From Ancylostoma caninum (Eukaryota; Nematoda; Chromadorea; Rhabditida; Ancylostomatidae), in contig JBAJFG010000030.1 in the NCBI GenBank assembly GCA_037903475.1, positions 1-64,000 on the forward strand: DNA of 64,000 nucleotides, given 5' to 3'. The translations under genes and the position numbers were made by a program. The notes beneath the pieces were generated by a model. That model had not been told where the DNA came from, made no database searches, and saw nothing but the letters and a program-made list of their open reading frames with translations. Position 1 is the first letter of the stretch. The number at the start of each line of letters is the position of its first letter. Shown piece by piece: positions 23,520 through 37,200 of the stretch.

Positions 23520-24890
23520 GCGCTACTCATGGAGTAACCGCATCGAAAATGTAGATTTTTGGGTCTTGAAAAATAGTAGTTGGTGAAGTAAAGCGGTTTT
23601 CACGGCAAAGTGTTTGCAAATACATTCAAATATTTTCTTCTACTAACAGTGTAAGTCGCCATGGCCCTCAGAGAACCATGAAAATTTGAGCGAGATGCAC
23701 CTGTCCATCATTAGAACATGCAACTTTTGCACCTATGACCTTGAAACCTCAATCTGCTCGTCAGCGCGCTCAAAAAAGGTCAAAACACCCAGAAAAAAAA
23801 GCCCAATTCATCTACAAGATTTCCGACATTATTGCAACAATATGAACAAGGATTTCTCAAAATCGTCCATAGAACTCGGCCCATCCAAAAGCAAAAACAC
23901 GAATCGTCCACTCAACGGCTCTCCTCTCAATTGATGATAAATCGTACAGTTCCTGTTTAAATTCAATCCGGTTCTTATCGAAGAAAAAACACGCGTTCCT
24001 GAACGCAGCGAAAGTGCAAAATTGGGTCAAAGGAGTACATGTGCTATCAGGCTTAACAATTGGTTGCACTCTACAAAGCTGGTTGTTAACGGATATACAC
24101 TAGAGCCTAAGTGTATTACACCAGTCCAAAGATGAATGGATAATTATTTTGAAGGAAGGAAAAGATTATGTAGGAAATAAGTAAGATTCGAAAAAAAACA
24201 CTAAACATTCTCAAGGATACATACGATAAATATGTATAAAGGTAATGCAAATGTGATGCATTACCTAACCTAAACTTCAATTTCCTCAGTTCCCATAAAT
24301 TTTTTAACCATCTTCGCTACAATCTTCTGAGAAAAATGAGGTGTTGATTCAGATTAATGACAAAATGGCCTATTTTCTCCACAAGATGTTTTTGCTGTAC
24401 TTTCCTTTGCTGCTGAAAGACCAGAACAAGGTTAAGTGATCAAATTTACAAGTAAAAAAATCTCTATTTTATTGCATATCAAGAATATTGACAGCATTAC
24501 TAATCCTACTTCAATATCAGAACAGCTCTTAGTATATCATAAAAATATCCTCCGTCGAAACGGTTGCCTTTTGTTCGTGATTTTTGAAAACTCTTTTTTC
24601 TTACATTTTTGGGCTCTCCGGTAAGCCAACTTTCTTTATAAGAAGAAGAATTACAGGGTAAGACTACATAGTACAGCAAATTACTCGCTCGAAATAGAAT
24701 TTAGAATAGCTCTTTTATAAATCGAAATGAAGCGATACAAACGAGGAACAATCAAGTTGATGATAGCGGTGAATTTGGACTTGGAAAGCGGAAAGGATAC
24801 TTCGACCCTCATCACATCCTAAATTTCGTCTGAATAGCTCAAACCTTATTCGAGTTACAGTGAAAAGTTTCGCTTTCAAAATGCCATTGA
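23520..24890. other. Intergenic
   Basis: AT-rich DNA after the collagen pair. Short frames only. A possible second exon of the neighbouring minus-strand candidate lies at about 24713-24838 but its splice phase does not join cleanly. Confidence 0.4.
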
Positions 24891-24916
24891 TCATATCTTA
24901 CTGACCGCTAGTGTAC

Positions 24917-25196
24917 CTGTTAGCAATGAATCTTGCTTAGTGAAAATAACGAAAACAGCTCGGCCAAATATAATTAAAAACCCAACGATAAACCAAATTC
25001 CACGCGTTTGAGAACGAGTTCCCCAACGACAAATTGTCGTCTTGGTGCTTCTTTGTATCGCACAACTCATACATCGATGCGCCATAGCCAACGGAATATC
25101 CTCGAGTGGCTGGCCGGTCGGGTTTCCGATGTGTGTATCCTGGTGTTTAGCAGTGGAACGCGGATATGCCACCACTGTTCCGGAACGGCTGTACAT
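24917..25196 (-). CDS. Candidate first exon of a membrane protein
   Basis: The minus-strand frame starts at an ATG (25196-25194) and runs to a good donor (ACAG/GTACAC) at 24917. It has a polar N-terminus with several Cys and Arg, then RSQTRG and one strong hydrophobic segment (IWFIVGFLIIFGRAVFVIF), followed by a polar stretch. A cytoplasmic N-terminus plus one membrane span just before a splice site resembles the start of DEG/ENaC-type channels, but no diagnostic His-Gly motif is present. A downstream minus-strand frame containing VEVSFPLSKSKF (about 24713-24838) is a possible partner but out of phase. Treat the function as unknown. Confidence 0.28.
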
Positions 25197-28100
25197 GATT
25201 ACTTCGTAGGAGTGATGAAAAAAACAGCTCTCTATCCTAGGAAGGACATGACCTTTGCGAAAGAAAAACTAACAAAGGTGACGTGTTCTAGGTCATCTTC
25301 ATAGCATAGCGATTATGAATTGGTGCATTTTTTCAGCACTTCCAATGAATTATTTATTTTGGCCCAGTTAGCATAGAATGTACACACTACTATGCTTATT
25401 TACTGATTAGTCATGATTATTACTGATTACTTACTCATTGATTATGATCATTAATGGATAATTACTACAAGCACTTTTCTGAACTGCCACGCTACTTTAA
25501 GATTCAGCAGTAAGAATACAGTAAAGTATACTATTGGTACTCCTATTCATTTGCAATAGTAATCGCAGGTCGTTTGTAGCACATCTAACACAAGCAGGAT
25601 ATTGTAGCTAACTAAAAGCGTACGGAAGACAGCAGTAAGGTTCCTTTGCTGCCCTGGTAATGCATGGATAGAACGTGCATCCTCGAGCAGACACATTTTC
25701 GAGCTTACGGTTCTTATGCTTACGACCCATTCATGCTAGCAAATGAATGACTGGAAACATCTTCCCAAATGAGCCGTCCGAACAAGCCAAAAAGCGCGAG
25801 CGAAGCGCGTTGTGGTCAGAAACATTATCCCAAAATACCTCGAATTAATATAAAACACTTCGTCTGTGAAGCTCCAGTCTGAGAAGTTTATAGAGGCATG
25901 GCAGACCAGCGCTATCTGCACTATGTATGGATGCATCAAATCTATAATATAATATAATATTATCCTTCCACATACAGCCAACTTATGACAGGGCTGACAC
26001 AATCCTCAAAGACATGCCTTCCTTGATTTTGTCCCATTTTTATTTAAGAGGAGTTAATAGCAGAGGCTGTAACAAAAAGCGGCGCTTTTTCTCATAAAGT
26101 CAAGCGGAGACAAGCAAACACACAACAAAAGTGCAGAAAAAACCCGTTTCACTGCGTTTTTTGGCGATTTTTTTCATGGGAAAATATGCTTTACAGAAAA
26201 CCGCTGTGAAAGTCTCTCAAATCAGGTTCAGGTTGAGAAGGGGAAAGCGAGAACTATGTAGAGATGAACGGAGCGTCATTTTAGTCATTTCGAGAGAAAA
26301 TTTGATTTTTTAAACCGAACTCAGTTCGAGAGAACCCCTTCGTAATGCGATTTCTACTAGTGTTTATAGTTGAAGTAAAATCGTCGAGAATAAAACAGAC
26401 TACTAGCCTTATATCCTTGCTAATCATCACAAAGCGATTCCCCTCAGCAGCACTCCCAGTAGGGATCAGCGAAAAATTGAATTCAATAAAAAATTAAAAT
26501 TTCAGTTTGTGATTCTAAGTGCCAGGCCTCAATTACACCGTCATTTCGGTAAAGTTGAAAATACTCAAAAAAAACCCGCTCGTTCCTGGCTTCAATGTTC
26601 CCAATATGTCAGAAAGTTTCAATAAATTATGAGGTCCAATGAACAGCACTGCTTAAACCTAAACATATATGCGTTCAAACTTCCTGGACACTTCTCAAAC
26701 CGGTTTAGTGCTTGCTTTCAACGTTCTAACCCAAATAATAATACAGCAACATTACGAAGCAACTTCCTAGAGCCCTAATTAGAACAACGTCTAACAGGAC
26801 TAGCTATTCCGGTCTAGCTAAGTGAAATGATGCATCACATCGTTACCGTCACATAGCGTGAGGAACAACGACGGACATTAAATTCGAAAAGGTCGTTCGG
26901 ACTCGTTTTCGAAACGCAGCGCAGCTATCAGATAACAAAAACACCGGCCGGCCGGACGTAACGCAACGGCTGCGCTACAATCGCCTTTGCGCAGGCGAAT
27001 CGAGGGAGGTTTTGCGCGGGTCTGTTTGGATCCTACTGATCAAAACGGTAATCCTAACAGAGCTTTAGTGGATACTACTCGCGCCTCCGTGCATAAAACA
27101 GAATCGTGAGACGGAATCGAACGCTGATTTGTTAACAGATTCCTAAGTTTCCTCTCCCTTTAACTGAAAATCTCAAATATTCTTTTCTTCAGCTTTTTTG
27201 CTACCTCATTTTTACCCCATTTTTACCCCTCCCAAGAGTGCTTGCATTCCCATCTTGATTACGGTAAATAAAATAACTCTTACTTTTTTGCAACAAGCTC
27301 TGCAAAGGTGTTTTATTTATGTTATTCCATTTCTTTTATCATAATCTTTGTCTTGCCTCCTAAAAGCAGCAGAGGATGTCCAAATATCTTCCTCAAAGAA
27401 AGCGCATATAATGTAATTCCTAGGAAAACACATACTCATCGATAGCGTCGTTATGAATATCTTCCGAAGATCAAAGTTAAGAATAAAAGTTGGAAACAGC
27501 TTTTGTATCAAGTCATTATCTATCCACTCCTTCGCGTGTTCCTTTTCATCCCGAAGACAACCGGATCTATTGGGGGGATTACAATACGTCTTCCGCATTT
27601 CTGGAAAGGGGTAGGGGAAGGGGACCATCAGATCCATCTATCCTACAGAACTACGATGATACTTCCGGCCTACGTCACTTTTAGGATAGTCAGCGCAGAG
27701 AAATGCCAAATACTGCAGAAACTTGCCTTCACGACTTCATTTTTGAACTTAGATGAAACGATATTTTAGCCGTATGACTCATATGAGATGCCCTTCATGG
27801 GCACCTCCCCTCTTTGTATGTTGTATCGTGAAAAATTACAGCAGACACCACCAGAGTGGATCCGCTGGCAGGTCCCACATCAGCTGCTTGATTGGTGTGG
27901 AGAAAAAAAACGAAAGGAGCGGTCGCAAATGAAAACGGTGACATCACTTAAGTGTGCAGATGCTCAGACAATCGGAGTACAATGTTACAGATAGTGAGGG
28001 CGCGTCACTTGCACAGGATGTCCTCATAGTTTGATTTTTTCTGATCACCTAACAATCCACATATGTACATATAGGCCTCAGGAATGCCTATGTAATGTAA

Positions 28101-28317
28101 AAGAACTAGCTTTGCTCATACATGTGACTCGCTCCAGTTCAGTGGCACCGGATAGTTTTTCTCAGAATTTCCAGAGAGAATCACCACTGACATCTCAAAT
28201 GTTAGAGAAACAGTAGTCGTTAAAAAAAAGGAAAAGGAGTCGTCATAAAAGGCAGTAGACATTGGCATGAAGGAACCCCTCTTTCGGAACATTCTTCTAA
28301 TAATTATCTAGATTCGT
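25197..28317. other. Intergenic
   Basis: Mostly AT-rich, no exon chain recognised. A GC-rich stretch at about 26900-27020 contains CCGGCCGGCCGG and GCGCAG-type words, possibly promoter or repeat. Frames at 27317-27637 and 27490-27769 overlap on opposite strands without recognisable domains. Confidence 0.4.
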
Positions 28318-28590
28318 ATGGAAATACCTCAAAGAGAGACTCACGCTTCGTATGTTTCTTCCGACGATCGCCCAATAAACAACGTTTCTTCTGATGGTAG
28401 TGCAAGTCCTTCTGGAGTGCAAATGCCGAGCCGCACTTACACAAGATGCTTTTTGGGGTGTGTGCCTGAAGTATTCAAGGCTGAAACTGCTGCAATACTT
28501 CTTTGGGAGTATAGTAGCATCTGTGGAATAACATTGACGAATGTGTTTTCGATTTTCTGGGTTGCAGCTCAAAGTAGCAAAAGAAACTGA
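28318..28590 (+). CDS. Hypothetical exon, possible membrane segment
   Basis: A 90-codon ATG-started frame. It has a polar Ser-rich first half (SSDDRPINNVSSDGSASPSG) and a hydrophobic second half (AAILLWEYSSICGITLTNVF) that could span a membrane. An opposite-strand frame covers almost the same bases, so coding strand is not certain. A TTGCAG near 28568 could be an acceptor for something else. No family recognised. Confidence 0.22.
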   Translation: MEIPQRETHASYVSSDDRPINNVSSDGSASPSGVQMPSRTYTRCFLGCVPEVFKAETAAILLWEYSSICGITLTNVFSIFWVAAQSSKRN

Positions 28591-30775
28591 GAAAAGGAAA
28601 CCCAGGGTTGTATCAAATGAAAAGCTATACTATTTCCAAAATTGAATTAATATATTCGATTAGCCACAGAAACCGCCCAAATTCCTATAGTCGTCTAACG
28701 CTTGTGCTTAATTTTTGCCGACTTTGGACGAAAACTGAGAAGATACACATCGTAGGCACAGCGGCGGCGGCAATATGGCTCCAATCCCTCTCGAAGAAGG
28801 CAGTTAAACCAACACTAACCACAAGTATGTTGGTGTTCATGTCATAGTAATTATTAATCTCACTGTACAACACCGTAGAAGCACTATGCTGTCAGCTCTC
28901 CAAGTCGGTGCACAAAAATAGAATAATTAAAAAGAGGCCTGCTTGGCGAATAGATGAGAACTGGTCCCCAATCTGAACTATTCTTGCCAACAATTTCTCG
29001 TACCATAGCTCTCTTTAGTTGTCAATTTTTCACCGATTTCCGATCATTTGAAAATTTAATCTGGCGAAAATGATGTCCCAAAATTGATGAAGTGTTTGCT
29101 AACTCCATCTTCTAACAAGTGAACCTCGACCTGGTCGCTGTTACAAATATTTCTCAAGCTGCTTCCAGCTGTTGGTATGTTTATCTCTGGCAAGCGAAAT
29201 ACTGCACATCTTCCTGGATCAGCCACTGCCGCTATGCTTTTGTGCGCTGCCCTATCTCAAGGGTACCCACCCAAATCAAAAAAGTAGAAACTTCTACCCG
29301 AAAATAATGCTGTTTCAGATTCCTCATCCCGTCGAAGCTGAGCGACTTCTTACGACACGCGTCCGCTGGGCAGTGATAGATGTAAGTGCGAGCTGAAAAA
29401 AAGCAAGCATCCAGTGTATTCACAAATACCCAAATGCAAGGAAAGACTCCTGCGACCAACCGTGACCATCTCGAACTTTCTCGAAAATTCTCCTGTCTCC
29501 TTCACAGGATAGGATTCCATGGGTCTTCACGGTATGCAAACGACGCGCAGATATATTCGAGAAGCTGAACTCAACCTACTACAACCTGGCGTTACAATCG
29601 CAAAAAACTCTATGATTAATTTTCAGAATCACATCGAAATCCTAGCTGGCTAACCTCTTTCCACATAGATGGCAAATAAGCTCGCCTTCATTCCGCACAA
29701 TTTCCTCTTTAGTGGGGAACACATCCACCACATACGGCATAGCAGCTACCAAACCAGAATTATTGACCAACACCTCTCAAAGCATGACAGATACAAAGAT
29801 ACACATTGGTGAAACAACGCTCAGAACCATAGTAAAAACACAAGTCGTAGCAATTCTTCATTTCTACGGAAATACCTGAACAAAATATGAGAAATCAACA
29901 AGGGCATGATATGTACACATATGATGTTTAAAATTATAACTAGAATTCGGCCTACCTTGCGGACCAGAAAGATACCACAAAATTCAACCAACAAAGAAAG
30001 AGAGAAAGGCAGATTAAAGGATAAAAACTGCAGCCCCAAAAGTACCTGAAGAGGCTACAGAAGGCATATTAAGCCCATTTCGGCTTGAACCTATCAAAAA
30101 GACTGCATTTTTGTAAATTTATGACCTTGTACACAAGTCAATTATCAGAACTATCAGAGCTTTTGAAATGACTTTTTTGATCAACAACTGGGAAGCGGTG
30201 TTCAGAAACCTGAGATGGCGGACGATAAGAATTTGGACTAGGAATCCTACCAAACAGATCAAACTAATGCATTGTTTACCTCGGTCATGTGGACATACAT
30301 AAAATATTTTGCAAAGTGATTCAAAAACAACATTGCAACAAAGCGGAGATCCAACATTCTATATCCAAGAAATGAATGAAACTGGGTCTCAAGGAATGCG
30401 AACAAAAGAGGCGTAAAGCCAATCTCAGTCACAAAACAACATGTAAATTGCAAAAACTTTATTACTTCGTAAACAACAGGTAAAAAGAAAAAGAACATCT
30501 AAGCTCCGTTTCGTTCCTACCACTAGACGGAGACATAGAAAAAAAGAATAAGAACTTCCCCGGATCTCATCAGTAAAGGATTGCAGTAAGAACAGAGCTC
30601 ATAATATCCATTCCATATTCATTTTTACATGACAATGATATGCATCCACTGCATTTGCAAAACGATAAGAACATTAACTTTGCCTACAACAGAAGTAGGT
30701 AGTAGCTTCGTTCATATAGGTCTCATATAGGTTATGAATTAGCAGTTTGTCTTCGTGCACTTCCCTTGTAAGATT
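28591..30775. other. Intergenic
   Basis: AT-rich, short frames on both strands, none with a recognisable domain or splice-consistent partner. Confidence 0.45.
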
Positions 30776-30829
30776 TGAGCCGTATTCTACACTCCGCTAC
30801 ATCCACTATGACTACCGTTTCTACTGCAG

Positions 30830-31230
30830 CATATTTCTTGGAACAAGCTGTACCTTTGCGTGATCCAGATTGCGTTCTGCCTGCTCATTGCCACGTGGCG
30901 ACACGCCCCTTGGGATGTGTATATAAGCCGCTGGTTGAGCATCAAAGTTTAGCCGTGTCTTCGCTTCGGCGGAGGCAAGGCAAGCCCAGCGACACTCGTA
31001 GGCCGGCTGAGGACCGGGTAAAACCGTGGCCCAGCGCAATAGTCGGTCAGACGAGATCCGTGCGGTGCGGACGCGTGCGGGTGCGGCGCCGATCTGGAAG
31101 TCCGCCGCAGATGGAGTATTTCTGGATGAGCTTGGGTAAGGAACGCAGCTAGTGGGGTGACAAAATAAGCTTCCACCTCGCAGTGTAACTGCTATTCGGC
31201 CTGCGTCCGCCGTTCCGGAATCTCTGAGCA
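30830..31230. repeat. GC-rich island, open on both strands
   Basis: A sharply GC-rich block inside AT-rich DNA, with TATATAAG at about 30919 and frames of 125 codons (plus, 30775-31152) and 158 codons (minus, 30821-31297). Both peptides are Arg/Pro/Ala-rich without a domain. The abrupt composition edges and double-strand openness suggest a dispersed repeat or promoter-type element rather than a conventional gene. Confidence 0.4.
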
Positions 31231-32323
31231 GGTCTTCGCATAATTTTTGAAGTAAATATCTTTTTGCACTGCAGAAGGTAAGAATCTGTCTCTCCAAAGC
31301 CGTAGTATTCCGATCTCACTTTGATTTCGATCTCTCACTCGTTGACTGGAAATTCGCATTATGACCAGACGATTCTCACCCTCTCTGGTTTCCACATCTT
31401 CACCTAATTCAGAGACAAATTTTTGGTTTCCATGTTCTATGGAAAGACCTAATGAAACAAAAATTGGTTGCTACACGCTTGGAAGGGATCGTCACAGGCT
31501 ATTTGGCTCGAACACAACATCCTTATTTCCAATATCACGTATGAAATTATATATGAAACTTCAAGAAGTAGACAGAAATACTTCGCATGTATGAAAATCT
31601 CAGGAAAACGATAAAAATTCAGTATGGAAACGAATGCCCAGAACTTTCTCAGAGGTACCATAGTAAACATAGAGAGAAGGCCGAACAGGCAACAATCAAA
31701 CAAAGCCGAGGCTCTTTTGGCAAAAAAAAAAACCATCACTCTTAGAACATAATCACCAATTATTAACGAGAAGATATCGTAGGAAGCATTTTCCTGCAGT
31801 TTCCAATCTCGAATAAAGAGTTCGTTCATTACAAATTGAACTGATTTTCTATATCAATACAGAAAAGTTGGATGCACTAGCGAGCATCTCCAAGGAAATA
31901 GGAGTGACTAAGAAGGAAATCTTCAGAATACGCCACAGTATGTGTAGTACACCACATATGTGCAACCATGATGGGAATGCAATATATTTCGTAACCATGA
32001 TAGGAATACAAAATTCCTAAGTGTAGAAGGGCATAAATAGAATTGGATGTCGTTGCTATACAAAGGAAATCTTCCTATGAATGTTGTTTTGGAATAGCTT
32101 TGGAATAGCATAAATCTAATATACTGAGTTGTATTTCTAGTTAACGCTAGTGCACAAATCCTGAATCTATTCCTCACAAACAAGCCGACCACTAGCTTGT
32201 GATAAAGTGAAAGTTTTAGTTCAATGTGCCAAAGTTACCGACTTCGTGCGCGAAATGGAAGCTGTGCGGCTATCTTCCAACTGAACTCCTTTCACCGGTA
32301 GTTCAGAATACCCAAACGAAAAT

Positions 32324-32326
<3 letters not shown>
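31231..32326. other. Intergenic
   Basis: AT-rich with minus-strand frames at 31449-31829 and 31923-32192 that are Phe/Tyr/Leu-rich and probably chance. No gene supported. Confidence 0.45.

Positions 32327-32369
<43 letters not shown>
32327..32369 (+). repeat. (GA)n microsatellite
   Basis: About 21 uninterrupted GA dinucleotides. Confidence 0.97.
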
Positions 32370-32371
<2 letters not shown>

Positions 32372-32544
32372 AACCATCAGAAATCGCAGAAACCTGTAAA
32401 TGAAACTTCTAATCGCTCCCGAGAGTGAAGGAATATTGTTAAACTGGTGGCATTTCCACTGATCCTAGTCATACTGAACAACTACAAAGGAGCTGTTATC
32501 CTCATTGCTGATAGCGATTCAGCGATCTGCGATTGGAGCACATC

Positions 32545-32746
32545 TACAGGAAGCTCCAAATGTCTGCAGTCAAGAGGAACGTGGCCACGACGCGGCTTTA
32601 GACAGAGACACAGGCGCTCGGCATGCTGCCACTGGTTGGCTGCAGAGTCAGAGAAGCCAGAGGCAGCATAGAGAGCGCCTGTGTCTGATCAAGGAGCCGC
32701 GCTGTGGCCACGCCCTCTTGACTGCGGACATTTGGAGCTTCCTGTA
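32545..32746. repeat. 202-bp fold-back with ~86-bp arms
   Basis: The left arm starts TACAGGAAGCTCCAAATGTC and the right arm, reverse-complemented, starts the same. They stay aligned through CAGTCAAGAGG, GTGGCCAC, GCGCGGCT-like and ACACAGGCGCTC blocks to GCTGCC. The loop is about 30 bp. TA at each outer edge suggests a MITE with TA target duplication. A transcript across it would form a long hairpin. Frames 32447-32671 and 32505-32975 are by-products. Confidence 0.88.
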
Positions 32747-34261
32747 TATCTATCTATGTGGAGCAAAGGCAACTCACCATAGCCATCAATTTTACTTATA
32801 TCGCGAATTGAATTGCCTGGAGTGGATACAAGTGAAAGACAGTGGCAAAGAGACGGTCGCCATCATTTTACCGGGGTCCAGCCTCAATAGGAAGCAACCC
32901 AACTATAACTATGCACCTCCAATAAATTACTTTCAACGACTTAATACTAGGAACATAGCCAACCCAAGCATATAAACAAGTACAGCAACTCTTAGCACCA
33001 GTACAATGACAAGAACACTGATAAATCTTTATTATTCCTATATGAACACAATTTATGCACATTTAATATGTATCCTATATTAAGCATGTTGTACCCATAA
33101 CACCGGTAACAAAATCTTTAAAAAATTAGCTATTCTTACAGCTTAAGTAAAAGACAGTTGTAGCACAACATGAAAAGGTATATAAATAAAGAGATATTTG
33201 AACGAAGTAATGTGGCAATACTGGGACGAGAAAAGGCAAGGAAATGGCCATCGAATAAATAAAGCTACTATATCTACAATAAAAACTCTACGCACATACA
33301 CGGACTGGATGGGTGCAAAAGGATAAAACCAACAACGACGAAATATTATAACAGGAAAATTCGAATTTCAGGCACAGCCACATATATGTATGTTCAATTA
33401 TTGTTGGAAGCATCACATTATAAACGTATGTATAATAGACAAGAACGTAATTTCAACTGATATTTTTATAGTGTATACTTAGAAGAATCAGCCTCCGAAC
33501 TGGACTTGACACATATCATTCAATTGACAGAACCTACACAATTTAAATCCAATTCAAACCTATGCCACAATCGATAATCAGATTTTGTCATGACAAACAC
33601 AAAACGTTGCAAGGAAATAATTTTGGTTTATGATACAGTGGGGAGCGTCACCAAATTTGTTGGGATGACTGATTGAACTTAGATCAATGTGAACTTCTTT
33701 GGTGATGAAGTCGTAGAATAAGGTCACCTGAAAACGCAAAAATAATCACAAAGCAGGATGAACAAAAAAAAACGACTAGTGCATATAAAAAACTGAATAT
33801 GCAGAACAAGAGGTCTTTCCAACAAAGTTAACATAGGTTATCAGTTTTATAAAAATTGCTCTAATCAACCATTTAGTAAGAGGAATTCCGAAGTAGCACT
33901 GGGAAAAAGCGGTAATCAAAACACAAATAATTTTATGAGATAATTATGGCATCTGTGGAATTGAAAAAGAAGTTAACTTAAATGCGACATCTCCAAAAAC
34001 AAAAATCTCCGATGGAGAAATATGAAACAACCCTGTCAGACAAATGGAGAAAGACCTGCCTCATAAATCGCGTTGCCAGGCGTCGTACGAAGTTTAATTT
34101 GATAGTGTGCAAAAGCAGTCTTTGTGTTTCCACTCAGGTCAGGCACAAATCCATCCTTGTCTTTCACGTTCTTATATTTAAGCAGTCCCTCATTCGGTAC
34201 AAGCCTGAAACGTGGCTTTTTTTTTTGAGGTGCAGGAAATTGGTAGGTTAGTTAAGAACCC
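32747..34261. other. Downstream flank of DUF229 gene
   Basis: AT-rich, probably including the 3' UTR of the minus-strand gene ending at 34262. No other gene supported. Confidence 0.45.
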
Positions 34262-37200
34262 TCACTTTTTCGCATCAAGAAGCTCTTTTAACGACAGCTT
34301 CGCACAAAGATGTAACACGTCCTTCAACTGCTTGTTGATGACCCCCACTATAGCTAACGCTAGTTGATGTGAAATCTCCTTATCTTCGGGTGTTCCCATT
34401 GCATCCTGCCAGTTGAGACAAGTGCACCAGTGGGCATCTACACCAGCCTGAAATGAAAGCAATATTAAATCGCTCGAACATCAATGGGTTTATTTGGGTT
34501 TATACATCAGAAATCGAGAAAATTTTTTAAAAAAAAAAGATGCATTTAATCAGAGCGGAAAAAACTAACCTGCGCACAAGTTCGGTCTTCTGGAATAGGT
34601 CTAAAAAGTGAGAGCGGACGCTTGCTTGTGTTTTGCACAGTGGTTAGGTCCTTTGGAATGTGTAGTATATCCATAAGGGTTGCATGGATATCAAAAGGTG
34701 TAGTCAGCCTGCAGGACAATCAGTATCTATCGGTTTGAGCAGTGAAAATCCGAAAGCTTACCGGTCCTTGTTGTTCAGAAGGTTTTTGTACATCTTTCTT
34801 CCGTGCTCAGTTTGACGGAATTTTGCGGGCAACGAAATTGCAAAGAACGGCAGTCGCTGTAATTAATTCGAAATTTATTTAGAGACCATGCACATCCTCA
34901 GCTGAAAAGGGATCACACCAACCTCCTCCAGTTGTCCTTGATGGGTTTCTCGCAGTTTCGCAAAACGATGACCATGATCCGCCATCACAATGACTAAGGC
35001 ATTATCAAGCTCCCCTAAGAGAGAAAAGAAATGGAAAGCCAATGGAATCGAAAACAGGGAAAGTAAAGACCGAATGGTTAGCAGGGATATGACGAAAATA
35101 ACTGTTGTTTTACTCACTTTCAACCAGATAACAAAAATACATGGAAATCTTGACAGGACACTGATGTTTATGAGATATAAAATTCTACAAAATGAAAATG
35201 AAAACCCCAGGAATTATCTACTCACCGCTTTTGTGCATTTCTAATAGCGTATTAGCAAGATCTTCGTCTTCCACCTCCACTAAATTTATGTCATCATGGG
35301 AAAGCAAGCCTTGGTGCATTAGTAAGAACCGTGGAACATCCTTATAAACCTGCATGAATTCGCGAGAGTAGCGGAACCACGTCTGTAAAAAAACTCATTT
35401 TCTGTTAATGCAAACATCTGCGGCATGATTGATCTCTCTGCAAGCTTCTGATTCCCTATGCTCGTAAAGTTACTACAAATGAGAGCTTGACAAAGCAGTT
35501 CTAAAACAGGTAACAGGAGGGAGTTCTTTCCACATCTTGCAACAGCTATTGTTCATTCTGTCTTAAATGGCTGACACCACAAATGAACAGTAACTGCTCA
35601 TCGGTAACTGTTGAGTAATTAAAGTCCATAATTAAAAGACAGCTATGTCTATATGGTTAGAATGTCGAAAAAGCTACGCCATAGACTATTTCAAACAACA
35701 AAAAAAAAACGTGAGCACTCAGACAGCACTATGTAGACAAACTCAAACCTTATGAAGTGGTTCTGAACCTAGGCAATTACCGCCAATCTTCTCATACTCC
35801 TTGAAAATAGTCCGAAGATAATGATCAGTTGGCTGATTTCTGAAGCCTTTCAGACGATATGTGAAGGTGCCTGAACAACTCACGAAGAGGATACAAATTT
35901 TCCTAGTTCCAAGTATATGTATATTGACAGCATAAAGATATCTACCAACGAATAAGAGAAATGCAGAAGATCAATTCACTTGTGTAAAGTGCCAGAGGAT
36001 ATTTGGAAGTATCGCCTCATATTAACCCATTGACGACCGCGCCCATTTTTGCGTGTCTGGGGCGTGGGACCAACGCCCCTTTCAAGAGTGCGGCGCCCGC
36101 GGAGTTCCACACCGTTACGATAAGATAATTCGGATTACAACAGATCATTTTGCAGAAATAATCTGAAATCTAGTTCCAGAAGATTACTAGTATCGTCGGA
36201 CCAAAAAAGGAGAGAATCTGGATTCCATTAAGGGCGAAGGAAGTTTGTAGAGGGTGTTTTTAGTGTTATAAGGGAGTGTCTGGAGACTATACACGTTCCT
36301 AAGGCTCTAGCCTGACTAATAAGGAAGCGCAGGATGTAAAGAACGTGATTCTGTGTAGGAAATATGGCTTTTGCACAGAGTGTTTCCATCCACGACAGAA
36401 GAAATGTGAAACAATCTTCCTCGACTTCAAAATTCCATCCTTTTCATGATGTTTGTCGCAATAAAGGAGAACTCCTCCTTGAACTGCACTTGTTTGAGAC
36501 CTTTTTAGGAAGGATTGTAACCATTCCATATTGAAATGCTGCAAAATAGTTCGAAAATAAGGTCCAGTACTTGTCAAGAAGAGCGCGGCTCATCGGTGAG
36601 CCGCGCGGTCCCACGCGACCAAAAAAGCGCGGCTCACTGGTGAGCCACGCGGTCGTCAATGGGTTAAGAGTTATCTCTACAACCCTACCAAAATGAGATC
36701 AATAGTGAGCATAGCTTCGAACGAAACTCACCAATAGCGAATGCGTCCTCTCCATATAGTGTCACATATCCAGCAGAGGAAAAGTTTGACCAGATAAACG
36801 GATAAACATCATCCACATAATTTGCGTGTCGAAATCGCTTCCTAACAACAAAACACAATAGGCGAGTGCTGATTGATGTGTACTGCGAACAGCAAGCGCT
36901 ATAGGCAAAGCTTTCTATATAGCCAGAAAGGACACATCCATCAGCTGATAAGTGAGAAAGAAGATATGTTGAGCAAAGATATGATTCTATAAAAAGAGAA
37001 TCATGCAGTTCACAGACATATGACACAAACACGATAAATTATTCTTAGCAAAGCAAATGTGCCAGGCTCGTAGGGCGCCCACCTTGTCAGAGGAAGTTCT
37101 TCTTCCGTTGACGCTGTCAGAATTGGTATAAAAGCTTGGGGTGTTCCATCACCAACAATATTATAGCCTTAATGAAAACTTTCACAGAGAATGAATATAA

